Positions 25,001 through 32,611 of a DNA stretch of 33,331 nt are shown one piece after another. Position 1 is the first letter of the stretch. Each line of letters starts with the position of its first letter. The notes beneath the pieces are model-generated. The model did no database searches and was not told the origin of the DNA. It worked only from the letters and a program-made list of their open reading frames with translations. The DNA lies in contig NZ_LRTR01000795.1 of the NCBI RefSeq assembly GCF_001550375.1, positions 1 to 33,331 of the forward strand, in the 5' to 3' direction. Made by a program: the position numbers and the translations under genes. This DNA comes from Streptomyces europaeiscabiei. GTDB taxonomy: Bacteria; Actinomycetota; Actinomycetes; Streptomycetales; Streptomycetaceae.

Positions 25001-25850
25001 CCGACGGGACCAGCAGCCCGCTGCCCCGGCCGTCGTTGGACAGGCCCACCCCGCGGATCACCCCGAAGACGGGCGCACCGGCGGCGAGGGCGTCGTCGAG
25101 ACGCATCAGGGCGACGAAGCCCGCGCCCTCGCCGGGCACGAGACCGTCGGCGTCCCGGTGGAAGGGCCGGCTCGACCCGCTGCGGCTCATCGCCGCCAGG
25201 CTGCAGAAGCTCACCTGGAGAAAGAGGTCGTCCGCGCGGTTCACCCCGCCCGCCACCATCAGGTCGGCCCGGCGCTCCTGCAGCTTCCGGCAGGCGAGTC
25301 CGATCGCGTAGAGCGCGGAGGCGCAGGCCGCGTCGAGGGCGAACCCGCCGAGTCCCAGGCCGAGTTCACGGGCGGCGAGCTGGACGGGCAGACCGGACAT
25401 GAAGCGGTTGCGGGGGTCCGGCGGCGGGCCTCCCGACGCCAGATACTGGTCGCGCAGCCAGATGTGTTCGGCGTAGGACGCCATGCCGGTGGTGGGGAAC
25501 GACAGGTTGCCCAGCACCAGTCCCGCGTTGTGCAGCAGCCGTTCCTGGCCTGCCTCCCGCAGCGCGGCGGCGGCGCCGTGCCACGTCCAGTGGAAGACGG
25601 GGTCCAGCGACGGGTCCAGCGGACCGGAGGCGGTGAAGTCCGTGACATAGCCGGCGGTCCGGCTCCAGGTCCGGTCCGTGCAGTCGGCCGGATCGCCGAG
25701 CGCCCAGGCGTCGGACAGACGCCGGCGGTCCGCCGGGGTGTCCCGCAGACTGACCCGGCCCGCGAGGACGTTGTCCCAGAAGGTGTCCGGGTCGGGGGCG
25801 TCCGGCATGACGCAGCCGCGTCCCACGACAGCGATCGGTTCGAAGCGCAT
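19020..25850 (-). CDS. PfaC-type secondary-lipid synthase: KS-CLF-AT-DH-DH
   Basis: A 2276-residue iterative synthase (numbers from the upstream GTG at 25862). KS (8-440) has DAACASA with active Cys near 180, HATGTPVGD near 312 and KSNVGH near 350. The chain-length-factor-like KS (450-880) replaces the Cys region by SAEEVSG near 634. AT (925-1250) has Ser in GYSSGES near 1012. A Pro/Ala-rich linker (1255-1490) leads to two FabA-like double hot-dog DHs. DH1 has a pseudo half (GRMPAGIMVEAGQADLLL) and a catalytic half (DDWFFEGHFPEDPCMPG, near 1754). DH2 has the same layout (VWYFEQNGFPVMPFG, then DDWFFKAHFFQDPVQPG, near 2165). Bacterial PfaC lacks the AT, which sits in PfaB; KS-CLF-AT recalls HglC and the DH pair HglD of heterocyst glycolipid synthesis. 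The start is ATG at 25850, 8 bases past the PfaA-type stop. GTG at 25862, overlapping that stop as GTGA, is the alternative. Confidence 0.92.
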   Translation of the reverse strand: MRFEPIAVVGRGCVMPDAPDPDTFWDNVLAGRVSLRDTPADRRRLSDAWALGDPADCTDRTWSRTAGYVTDFTASGPLDPSLDPVFHWTWHGAAAALREAGQERLLHNAGLVLGNLSFPTTGMASYAEHIWLRDQYLASGGPPPDPRNRFMSGLPVQLAARELGLGLGGFALDAACASALYAIGLACRKLQERRADLMVAGGVNRADDLFLQVSFCSLAAMSRSGSSRPFHRDADGLVPGEGAGFVALMRLDDALAAGAPVFGVIRGVGLSNDGRGSGLLVPSEDGQVRAMRQAYEAAGVAPESVGLLECHATGTPVGDAVEVRSAARVFSDAADLPTGSAKSNVGHLITAAGAAGLLKTLGALRAGIRPPTVGADEPLAALFGTPLRLLQEPEEWTGPRRAAVSAFGFGGNNAHLIVDAWTGDGSGAPALPPPPRTVRTPEPVAVVAIGARVGDGRDLRDLREALLRGERRDAARETVEVALDGLRFPPLDLERTHAQQLLVLEAAREAADRTTLPGDRTMVLIGMGCDPEVARYITRWRIPELLAEKANVTGAGYETGAGAGSETGTGVGAGAGTGVGDGAADLDRVRELRDVVQTAQSASAVVGTMPNVVANRISAQLDLSGPGFTISAEEVSGLAALEVGTRALRAGDADAVLVGAVDLSHEPVHQAALSRLGRDDRTGDAAVVLVLKRLADARAAADTVLALLDPEPTDSPPPADRGQDQRHGQGRDQHQGEDRDQSRGRGGSQGGEDAVARRWTVGDRTQPDVTPDHFDPADLFGRAHAASGLLAVVSAALALHHRAVPRAGAPARPALRPRIAVAGVEPLGGPARQVRLRAADRAPYLTELPRRVHVFSGDSRAEVVRALAEGRESADGPARLALAAVGPEDLADRSESARRWLAGERGDARPDFTAFRDRPVGGEVAFVFSGGSMAYAGMGADLMLAFPDLLAAVEERSGPLHGLVGWAHEGEQSRPGHALDQIWGASVLGQLHARITRTLLRIEPHASLGYSSGESSALASLGAWPDVTGLSAQAWRAELFADGVVGELKVPRRAWRKLGVEGTTWASYQVEEPVERVRAAIGDEPGVHLMVVNTPDSCVFGGEANGCLRVLDRLGTTQALHIPYQVAAHVPELAEIRDTWWRMHHLPTTDVGVRFYTCSTGRWYRASADAAADALTEQALGPIDFGRTVEQAWEDGVRVFVEHGPRSHCAAWIRRVLGDREHVAVSLDAPAGRGNGQLLRATVELVAAGVEADTDALCDRLAAARPEPRPAGRRLTLPAHPPAIRLPDPDTPPSHEVMQRAPRLPGTPEPGAVPVVARGATTPAPPEVVGDRARVPLPSPAAAALAPAPARTPAPRFHATPASGTRTHHPAMTAVMAAQHHAISAHRHFLAVQARVHEEFLATRQRAAAHLLAAHLNAVGSPPLPMPPPPPVVTPAATEAPAATQACAVPQAPVATKAPAAADGPHGPVFTRADLERLATGPVSALFGPLFAPQDQYRRQTRMPAPPMLLADRVTGIDAEPGSMGTGTIRTETDVRLDSWYLDPCGRMPAGIMVEAGQADLLLISWLGVDLLNRGERVYRLLGCELTYHGSPPLPGETLRYEIHIDGHGEHGGIRLFFFHYDCYVGDELRLSMRGGQAGFFTDEELARTGGVLWDPQTETPDPALPFDPPPVSVSSTVRSFGPGAVRAFTEGRPVDCFGAGWELTRTHIRSPRTGEGRMQLLHEVTEFDPIGGPWGRGYLRAVTPVSPDDWFFEGHFPEDPCMPGTLMFEGCLQAMAFHLAALGCTVDHDGWRFEPAPGSPVPMLCRGQVTPDSSQLTYEVFVSGMSAGPEPELVADVLCTVDGVKAFHARGVRLRLVPDWPLTHWRQLGPAAVQPTGAPVPHRALAGLAGHHEPTTEIAEVQGFRYDYASMLACAWGKPSEAFGAAYAPFDSARRLARLPGPPFHFMSRAVAVEGPAWVPQAGSAVEVEYDVPDEVWYFEQNGFPVMPFGVLMEVVLQASGWLASYVGSALGHDEDLLFRNLDGTGTVLREIRPGTRVLRTRTRLLDIAHSGDMIIETFGVECFADGEPVFSLTTVFGFFPPAAFENQIGLPPTDDERRALERPCDLRVELGPRPAKFFDGPLHLPGPMLLMLDRVTGWWPDGGRAGLGRLRAEKDVDADDWFFKAHFFQDPVQPGSLGVQAMYQLLQFYAVESGLGDGLCRPRFEPVLTGRPVTWKYRGQVTPRNKTITVEVEVTETGETERGPYAVAEAWLWADGTRIYHVADLGLGLTEDDG
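23605..23715. repeat. Degenerate hexanucleotide tract, Gln/Asp/Arg/Gly-rich insertion
   Basis: Irregular six-base-period sequence (variants of CTGGTC, CCGGTC, CCTGGC) inside the PfaC-type gene, encoding a stretch rich in Gly-Gln, Asp-Gln and Arg-Asp pairs in the C-terminal part of the CLF region. It looks like an expanded surface loop. Confidence 0.7.
24111..24193. repeat. Degenerate hexanucleotide tract, Gly-rich insertion
   Basis: Repeated CTCCGG / TCCCGG-like six-base units inside the PfaC-type gene, encoding alternating Gly-Ala, Gly-Thr and Gly-Val (for example GAGAGSETGTGVGAGAG) just before the conserved ASAVVGTMPN segment of the CLF. Confidence 0.75.
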
Positions 25851-25858
25851 GACCTCGT

Positions 25859-28800
25859 TCACCTCCGGCCCGGCGTCCCGGCGGGGGCCGGGCGCGTTCG
25901 TACGGAACGGTCGCCGCCGGCGGCGGAACCGGAACGGGAAGCGGTGGTGACCTGGGCGGAGTCCGGGGCCTCAGCCGGGGCGGGGGCCCGGGTCGGAGAG
26001 TCCGGGCGGCGGACGAGGGTCACCCCGAGCAGTTCCGTGTGCGCCGATCCGTCCGGTCCCAACAGGGCTACGTCACAGGAGACATCGAGGTCCTGTGCCG
26101 CGCCCCGGGCGAGCACCACACACCGCGCGCCCTCACCCACCGGGCCCCGGCCCGTGGTCCGGACCTCCACCGCGCCCATCGGCAGGAATGCTCCGTCGTG
26201 CGCGTACTCGGCCCACTTCAGCGCGAGTTGGAGACCCGCGTCGACCGCGGCGGGATCGGTGAGCCAGCCCTCGCCGGGCCACTCCAGTTCACGTACGCCG
26301 CGTACGACAGCGGCGGCGCCCGTCGCGGAGATCCCCTCCAGGGCGGTGATCGCGTGGAACGCCGGGCCGTGGAACAGCACATGGCCGTCGTAGATCTCCT
26401 GGTCCGGGGGGCTGCCGAGATCCCCCGCGTCGTACCGGACCGACTCGGTGAACGGCCGGTCCGCTTCCGACAGGACCTCGACCGCCGCCCGGTAGTGCGG
26501 CAACGGAGCACCGCTGGTGAGTTCCAGGACGAGTCGCGACGACACGGGGTCCCCGGACGGATCCGCCAGGCCCCGGACCCTGAGCCGTTGCCCCTGCCCC
26601 TGCCCCTGCCCCTGCCCCTGCCCCTGCCCCTGTCCGTGTCCCTGTCCGTGTCCCTGCTCCGAGGACGTGTCCGGTTCGGCGAGGCTGATCCGGCTGAGTA
26701 CCTCCAGGTCACGCAGGACGAAGCCCGGTGCGTCGGGACGCCAGGCCCGGGCGGCGCCCAGGAACCACTCCATGACCAGCGCCATCGGCACCACGGGGGT
26801 CGCGGCGACGCTGTGGTCCGCCAGATACGGGTGGGAGCCGAGCCCGACCTCGATGTCCCCGGACACGACTTTTGCCGGGGGCGCGCCCAGTGACGCGGAG
26901 ACGTCCGCGTCCCCGGCGGTCAGGGTGACCCGCACCCGCGCGGGATCGGGTTCGGCGTGCAGTTCCCGGAGCAGAGCCCGGGCGCCGGCGTCCGTGGGGA
27001 TCAGCGGCACGCCCTGGTCACGGAAGTGCTTCCGCAGCTCCGGTCCCACCATGCCGCCGTCCCAGGGGCCCCAGGCGATGGACTTCACCAGGCAGTCCGG
27101 ACGGTTCACTGCGACGGTGGACGCGACCTGTGCCAGGACCTCGTTCGCCATGGCGTAGTCGGCCTGGCCGGTGTTGCCGAAGCGACCCGCCACGGAGGAG
27201 AACACACACACCAGGTCGAGCGGATCGTCCGCCGTCGCCGCGAGCAGCGCCCGCAGCCCTTCCACCTTGGTGTCGAAAACGTCCGCGAACTGCGCGTCGG
27301 TCTTGTCGGCCAGTCGGCTGTCCGCGAGGACGCCCGCTCCGTGGACGATGCCGCTGATGGGCCCGAACTCCTCGCGCGCCGTGTCGAGAGCGCGGTGCAG
27401 TGCCTGCGGGTCGCGGGTGTCCACGGACAGATAGCGCACCCGGGAGCCGGTCGCCTCGATGGCGTCGAGGGTCGCCCGGATCTCGCGGACCGCCAGCACC
27501 CGGGCAGCCGCGCCCGCCAGCTCCGCCGGAGACGGAACCGTGCCGCCCTGCCGGCGGGCCTGGGCGACGAGCAGCCCCTTGAGCTGCCTCTCGTCCGTGG
27601 CCTCGGCCAACCCGGCCGGCTCGTCGGTCAGTTCGGTGCGGCCGAGAAGGACGATGGACGGCAGATGAGCCTCGGCCAGGGCGCGCAGCGTCACCGCCGT
27701 CACCCCGCGGGCACCGCCGGTCGCGACGATCACGGAGTCCGGGCTCAGCGATCCGACTTGTTCCCCTGTTGCCTCGGCCGGCCCAGCGGGCTCGACCCTG
27801 TCCCGCAGCGCCCAGCGGGTGCCGTCGGCGCGCAGTCCGATGTCACCGGCCGAACCGCCGCGCAGCAGTTCGGTGGCGAGCACCTCGGCGAGGGCGTCGG
27901 CGTCGCGGTCACCGCGCTCGCAGTCGACGGCCTTGACCCGCGCGTCGGGCCACTCCTTCGCGGCGCTCCTGGCAAGCCCGGCCGCTCCGCCGAGCCAGGC
28001 CCGTTCACCCTGGCCGCCACCGAGGCCGAAGTCGCCTCCGGTGTCCTGGACGGTGACGAACACCCCGCCCCGCCGGGCCAGTTGCCGGGCCACGGAACGC
28101 GCCGCACCGAAGATCTCCCGGTTCACGGAGGTCGCCGCCTCGGCGGAGGTGACGGGGCGCAGACCGGTGAGCAGCACCACGCCGCCGCCCTCCGCGTCGG
28201 CCACATCGGCCGCATCGGCCAACAGGGCCTCCGTCACGACCGCGGCCCGGACACCGCGTTCCCCCAGCCGGTCCACCACCCGCCGGGCTACACCGGTCCC
28301 CTCGTCGGTGACGAGGACCGGCCCGTCTCGCAGTCCCGCCAACTCCATCCCCGGGAGCGGCGCGGCCACCATCACACTGACGGCCCGTGCCAACGGGCGC
28401 GACGGCGGAGCCTGTTCCAGCGGGGCCTGTTCCTCGACCGGCCGGGGCGGCGGCGCGGACAGAGCGACCGGCGCCACGCCCGACTCGGCTTCACGAAGCT
28501 TGTCGGTGATCTGCTGGAGGGTGCGCAGGGGGGCGAGTTCATGGGCATCGACCCGGGCGAGTGCCGGCACACGGTCCCGGAGGACGGAGAGGATCTGGAC
28601 GCGTTTGATGGAGTCGATGCCGAGATCCGTCTCCAGCTCCATCCGGAACTCCAGGATGTCGGCGGGGAACCCTGTCTTCTCGGCGACCACTTCCATCAGC
28701 AGTGCACCCACGGCCAGACCCGGGGCGACCGGGACTGAGGCCGCGGCGGACGTGGCTGCGGGACTGTCGGACTGCTGCGCTTCACGAAGCTTGTCGGTGA

Positions 28801-31800
28801 TCTGCTGGAGGGTGCGCAAGGGGGCGAGTTCATGGGCATCGACCCGGGCGAGTGCCGGCACACGGTCCCGGAGGACGGAGAGGATCTGGACGCGTTTGAT
28901 GGAGTCGATGCCGAGATCCGTCTCCAGCTCCATCCGGAACTCCAGGATGTCGGCGGGGAACCCTGTCTTCTCGGCGACCACTTCCATCAGCAGCGCACCC
29001 ACGTCCAGACCCGGGGCGACGGGAGCGGTCTCCGTCGTCGTGGTGAGTGTTGGCGTTGCCGCCGTTTCGGCCTGTGGTGGCACCGGCGGCGGTGTGAACA
29101 CAGCTGCGGATAGCGGCAGTTGGGGTGACGGCGGGATCAGGGGATCCTGGGCCGGAAGCGGGGGGCCACCGGCCGTGCCGAGTGACGACGTCTCCAGCGT
29201 CCGCAGGAACTGCACATGGCTCTCCGCCATGGTCCGCTGGAACTCCGCGTGCGCTTCCGCCGCTTGACGCTGGGTCTCCTGGAAGGCCGACAGCCAGGGG
29301 TCGGCCGTAGCCGCTCCGACGGGTGACGCCTGCGGCGCGAACCCGGAGTCCGTCACCGCCTCGGCCTGCGCTGCCACTGGGGCGGGGACGGGGACGGGCC
29401 GGGGCAGTGCCTCCGCTCCCCCGGGTGGCGGGTAGAGCGCGCCGTGGTTGGCGCCGGAGATCGGCACGGCCATCCGGGGCCGGGGCATGGATGAGGACCG
29501 GGCCTGGGACCGGGCCGGGGGGCGTGAACTCCCGTCGTTCCTCTCGTGCGCCTCCGACGCCCGGCCCTCCGTCCACAGCGCGTCCAGGTCCACCGCGACA
29601 CCGGACACCGCCAGGGTGCCCAAGGCCTGCTGGAGCGCCGTGACGCCGTGGACGCCCCGGCGGTCCAGGCTGAGGGCCAGGTGTTCCCGGCCGTCGAGGA
29701 TCTCCCCGGTCAGCCCGGTCAGTGTGGATCCCGCCCCGACCTCGACGAACGTGCGTACCCCCGACTGGTACATCGCCTCGACACCGGCGACGAACCGTAC
29801 CGGTGACAGCAGATGCCCGGCGACCCGCTCCCGGATCAGCGCGGGGTCCTCCGGGTACGGTTCCGCGTCGGCGTTGCCGTACACGTCGAGCTTCGGCGCC
29901 CGTAGGTCCAGGTCGTCCAGGAACTCGGTGAACGGCTCGACCGCACCGGCCATCAGCGGAGTGTGGAAGGCGCCCGACGCCCGCAGCCGCCGGACCGGGA
30001 CACCCTGCGCCCCGAGCCGGCGTTCCAACTGGTCCACGGCGTCGGCCCGTCCGGACAGCACGACCTGGCCCGGAGCGTTGTCGTTCGCGGCCCACACCGC
30101 GTCCTCGAAGCCGTCGAGCAGCGTGGCGACGTCCTCGCGCGAAACCCCCATTACCGCGAGCATGGCGCCCGGCTCCGTACCCGCGTCACGCATCAACTCG
30201 CCGCGCCTACGGGCCAGTCGCAGCAGCACCTGCTCGTCGAGGACTCCGGCGGCGTGCAGCGCGACCAGCTCACCGAAGCTGTGACCGGCGACGCAGTCGG
30301 GCTCGACGCCCGCCGCACGCAGTACGCCGAGCAGTGCGACGCTCTGCACGGCGAGCGCCGGCTGGGCCCACTCGGTGCGGGTGAGCAGGTCCTGTTGGGC
30401 GGCGCGGCTCTCCTCGGTGAAGGCGGGAACCGGGAACACCACCCGGTGCAGAAGGAGTTCGGCGTCGGGTTCGTGCCCGGCCGCCCGGTCCCAGGCCTCC
30501 CGGGCCCCGGGAAGATGCATGGCGAGGTCGGCGCCCATACCCGTGTACTGGCTGCCCTGCCCGGAGAAGAGGAAGGCCGTCCGGCCGGGCGCGGCGGGTC
30601 CGGTGCGGTAGGTGACACCGTCCGGCGTGGTCAACGGGCGGTCGGGATCGCGGCGGATCAGCGTGCCCAGCGACTCCAGCCGCTTCGCGAGCCGCTCGGG
30701 ACCCGCGGCGGTCAGGGCGAGCCGGTACGGATCGGACGGACGGAAGGCCCGCTGCGCCGCCAACGCCGCTCCGGCCCATGTGCCGTCCGTGGTCTCGTTC
30801 GCCAACCTCCGCGCCCGCGTAAGGAGTTCCTCCGCCGAGGACGCTCCGAAGACAAGCAGTTCGGTGGGCACCGTCCGGGCCGGGGGAACGGGACGGGACC
30901 GCACCCCTGGCGCGGGAACGTACTCCTCCAGCGTGAGATGGAAGTTGGTGCCACCGAACCCGAAGCTCGACACGGAGGCGCGCCGGGGCTGCGACGCGTC
31001 CTTCACCCAGGGGCGGGCCTCGGTGTTCAGATACAGCGGGCTGTTCTCCAACTCCAGTGCGGGGTTGGGCCGTTCCACCTTGATCGTGGGCGGCAGGACC
31101 TTGTGCCGGAGCGCCATCACGGCCTTGAGCAGCCCGGCCGCGCCCGCGGCCGACTTGGTGTGCCCGATCTGCGACTTCACCGAACCCAGCGCACACCACT
31201 GGTCGTCCGTACGGCCCGACTCCTGGAACACGGTGCGCAAGGCGGTGAACTCGGCGGCGTCACCGGCCGTGGTCCCGGTGCCGTGCGCCTCGACCAGTTC
31301 GACGGTTTCGGGGCCGTACCCGGCGGACACATAGGCGCGCCGCAGCGCACGCGCCTGTCCCGCGGGTACGGGCGTGTAGATGGCGCTTCCCCGGCCGTCG
31401 GAGGAACTGCCGATCCCGCGCAGCACGGCATGGATCCGGTCCCCGTCGCGTTCCGCGTCGTCGAGCCGCTTCAGCGCGAACATCACCAGCGCCTCGCCGA
31501 GCATCGTGCCGTCGGCGGCGTCGGAGAACGGTCGGCAGTCCCCGGAGCGCGACAGGGCCGGGGTCTTGCTGAAGCACATGTACATCAGGATGTCGTTGAG
31601 GGTGTCGACGCCCCCTGTGATCATCAAGTCCGCCGTGCCGACGGCGAGTTCGTTGGCGGCGGCGGTCACCGCGGCGAGCGAACTGCCGCAGGCGGCGTCC
31701 GTGGTGTAGTTGGAGCCGTGCAGGTCGAAGCGGCTGGCGATCCGCCCGGCGACGACATTGCTGAGCACCCCGGGGAAGGACTCCTCCTGCCACGGCACGT

Positions 31801-32419
31801 AGTGATCGGCGATCAGGTCGCAGATCTCCTGGGCCCGCTCCTCCGGAATACCGCTCTCCCGCAGCGACTTCAGCCACACCGGACGCTGCATACGGTTGCT
31901 CATGGTGTGCAGGAGCTCCAGCGCGGCCGTACCCAGGATGACCCCGGTCCGCTCCCCGTCGAACCGCTCGGCTCCACTCAACCCCGCGTCGGCCAGCACC
32001 CGTTCGGCAACCGAGAGGGCGAGCAGCTGGGTGGTGTCGGTGGCGGGCAGCGCGTTGGGCGGGATGCCGTACGCCGACGGGTCGAAGTCGATCGCGGGAA
32101 GGAACGCGCCGCGCCGGGCGTAGGTCCGGTCCGGCGCGGACGGATCGGGATCGTAGTAGTCCTCGATGAGCCAATGGTCGGCGGGCACATCGGTGATCAG
32201 GTCCCGTCCGGTGAGAACGTTCCGCCAGAAGCCCTCGGCGTCAGCGGCACCGGGAGTCAGCGCGGCGGTACCAACGACGGCGATGGGAACGTGACGCGGG
32301 CGATTCGACCGGCCCGACCCGGCCGCCCCGGACGAGCCCGGCGGGGTGGAACCGGACGTCCCGGACGACGCGGACGGGGAGGAAGCGGTGGGGCCGGATG
32401 ACGGGTTCGGTGCGGTCAT
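25859..32419 (-). CDS. PfaA-type secondary-lipid synthase: KS-AT-ACP-ACP-KR-DH
   Basis: A 2186-residue iterative synthase; ATG with GGAG 8 bases upstream. After a Ser/Pro/Gly-rich N-terminus come KS (45-500; DAACGSS with Cys near 243, EAHGTGTT near 377, KSQIGH near 415) and a malonyl-type AT (613-910; GQGSQYTGMG, Ser in GHSFGE near 712, GAFHTP near 816). A Pro/Ala-rich linker with a Gln/Glu-rich helix leads to two ACPs with phosphopantetheine serines at 1173 and 1270 in DLGIDSIKRVQI. KR has ATGGARGV (near 1562), Ser near 1742 and Tyr1755 in GQADYAMANE, so it looks active. A PS-DH domain follows (HPYLADHSVAATPVVP near 1861, DPAAVDAGLQL later), with Ala in place of the usual Gly of HxxxGxxxxP. 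Two ACPs is few against the five or more of marine PUFA synthases. It would supply elongation, ketoreduction and carrier functions to the PfaC-type partner. Confidence 0.93.
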   Translation of the reverse strand: MTAPNPSSGPTASSPSASSGTSGSTPPGSSGAAGSGRSNRPRHVPIAVVGTAALTPGAADAEGFWRNVLTGRDLITDVPADHWLIEDYYDPDPSAPDRTYARRGAFLPAIDFDPSAYGIPPNALPATDTTQLLALSVAERVLADAGLSGAERFDGERTGVILGTAALELLHTMSNRMQRPVWLKSLRESGIPEERAQEICDLIADHYVPWQEESFPGVLSNVVAGRIASRFDLHGSNYTTDAACGSSLAAVTAAANELAVGTADLMITGGVDTLNDILMYMCFSKTPALSRSGDCRPFSDAADGTMLGEALVMFALKRLDDAERDGDRIHAVLRGIGSSSDGRGSAIYTPVPAGQARALRRAYVSAGYGPETVELVEAHGTGTTAGDAAEFTALRTVFQESGRTDDQWCALGSVKSQIGHTKSAAGAAGLLKAVMALRHKVLPPTIKVERPNPALELENSPLYLNTEARPWVKDASQPRRASVSSFGFGGTNFHLTLEEYVPAPGVRSRPVPPARTVPTELLVFGASSAEELLTRARRLANETTDGTWAGAALAAQRAFRPSDPYRLALTAAGPERLAKRLESLGTLIRRDPDRPLTTPDGVTYRTGPAAPGRTAFLFSGQGSQYTGMGADLAMHLPGAREAWDRAAGHEPDAELLLHRVVFPVPAFTEESRAAQQDLLTRTEWAQPALAVQSVALLGVLRAAGVEPDCVAGHSFGELVALHAAGVLDEQVLLRLARRRGELMRDAGTEPGAMLAVMGVSREDVATLLDGFEDAVWAANDNAPGQVVLSGRADAVDQLERRLGAQGVPVRRLRASGAFHTPLMAGAVEPFTEFLDDLDLRAPKLDVYGNADAEPYPEDPALIRERVAGHLLSPVRFVAGVEAMYQSGVRTFVEVGAGSTLTGLTGEILDGREHLALSLDRRGVHGVTALQQALGTLAVSGVAVDLDALWTEGRASEAHERNDGSSRPPARSQARSSSMPRPRMAVPISGANHGALYPPPGGAEALPRPVPVPAPVAAQAEAVTDSGFAPQASPVGAATADPWLSAFQETQRQAAEAHAEFQRTMAESHVQFLRTLETSSLGTAGGPPLPAQDPLIPPSPQLPLSAAVFTPPPVPPQAETAATPTLTTTTETAPVAPGLDVGALLMEVVAEKTGFPADILEFRMELETDLGIDSIKRVQILSVLRDRVPALARVDAHELAPLRTLQQITDKLREAQQSDSPAATSAAASVPVAPGLAVGALLMEVVAEKTGFPADILEFRMELETDLGIDSIKRVQILSVLRDRVPALARVDAHELAPLRTLQQITDKLREAESGVAPVALSAPPPRPVEEQAPLEQAPPSRPLARAVSVMVAAPLPGMELAGLRDGPVLVTDEGTGVARRVVDRLGERGVRAAVVTEALLADAADVADAEGGGVVLLTGLRPVTSAEAATSVNREIFGAARSVARQLARRGGVFVTVQDTGGDFGLGGGQGERAWLGGAAGLARSAAKEWPDARVKAVDCERGDRDADALAEVLATELLRGGSAGDIGLRADGTRWALRDRVEPAGPAEATGEQVGSLSPDSVIVATGGARGVTAVTLRALAEAHLPSIVLLGRTELTDEPAGLAEATDERQLKGLLVAQARRQGGTVPSPAELAGAAARVLAVREIRATLDAIEATGSRVRYLSVDTRDPQALHRALDTAREEFGPISGIVHGAGVLADSRLADKTDAQFADVFDTKVEGLRALLAATADDPLDLVCVFSSVAGRFGNTGQADYAMANEVLAQVASTVAVNRPDCLVKSIAWGPWDGGMVGPELRKHFRDQGVPLIPTDAGARALLRELHAEPDPARVRVTLTAGDADVSASLGAPPAKVVSGDIEVGLGSHPYLADHSVAATPVVPMALVMEWFLGAARAWRPDAPGFVLRDLEVLSRISLAEPDTSSEQGHGQGHGQGQGQGQGQGQGQGQRLRVRGLADPSGDPVSSRLVLELTSGAPLPHYRAAVEVLSEADRPFTESVRYDAGDLGSPPDQEIYDGHVLFHGPAFHAITALEGISATGAAAVVRGVRELEWPGEGWLTDPAAVDAGLQLALKWAEYAHDGAFLPMGAVEVRTTGRGPVGEGARCVVLARGAAQDLDVSCDVALLGPDGSAHTELLGVTLVRRPDSPTRAPAPAEAPDSAQVTTASRSGSAAGGDRSVRTRPAPAGTPGRR
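26590..26655. repeat. Hexanucleotide microsatellite encoding (Gln-Gly)n in the PS-DH domain
   Basis: Seven perfect GCCCCT units (26590-26631) followed by four related GTCC(G/C)T units to 26655. On the coding strand they read as alternating Gln-Gly, then His-Gly/Gln-Gly, between two halves of the PfaA-type DH domain (about residues 1921-1943). The six-base unit keeps the frame whatever the copy number. Confidence 0.97.
28489..29020. repeat. Direct repeat encoding the two tandem ACP domains
   Basis: Copies at 28489-28729 (ACP2) and 28780-29020 (ACP1), 241 bases each, offset exactly 291 bases (97 codons). By eye I count three mismatches, at the ends of the copies and in one wobble position. Only one changes an amino acid, Asp to Ala in GL(D/A)VGALL. 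The 50-base spacer differs between flanks. Such identity, including silent positions, means recent duplication or ongoing gene conversion. Confidence 0.95.
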
Positions 32420-32521
32420 GAGTGTTCTCCGTCTGCAGCATTGGGGGGATGCCGGGCGGTATGGAACGGCATGCGGGCGAAACGACGGTGTTCGTGTGCG
32501 GGGCGGGGCCGGGCTCCGGAG

Positions 32522-32552
32522 CCGACCCGCCTGCTCAGGAGGGGCGGGTCGG
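32522..32552 (-). terminator. Hairpin between the PfaD- and PfaA-type genes
   Basis: A 10-bp stem CCGACCCGCC / GGCGGGTCGG with an 11-base loop, 60 bases past the PfaD-type stop, within a 192-base gap that is otherwise empty. It could be a partial terminator, a message-stabilising structure or a processing site that sets different levels for the two genes. No promoter was recognised between it and the PfaA-type start. Confidence 0.45.
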
Positions 32553-32611
32553 TGCGGCGGACTGCTGGATCCGGCGGCCCGGGCGGGTGGCCGGTGTGCG
32601 AGCCGGGGGGC

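Noticed and set aside
23991..26393. 800-codon antisense frame across the PfaC/PfaA-type junction
   Set aside because: It crosses the junction of two genuine synthase genes and encodes no recognisable domain.
29963..32401. 812-codon antisense frame opposite the PfaA-type KS/AT region
   Set aside because: Its stop-free length mirrors the real gene; the protein is Gly/Arg/His/Gln-rich without motifs.
32416..32472. 18-residue open frame whose stop overlaps the PfaA-type ATG (ATGA)
   Set aside because: It looks like a translationally coupled leader, but no ribosome site precedes its ATG and the peptide has no distinctive residues, so chance is likely.
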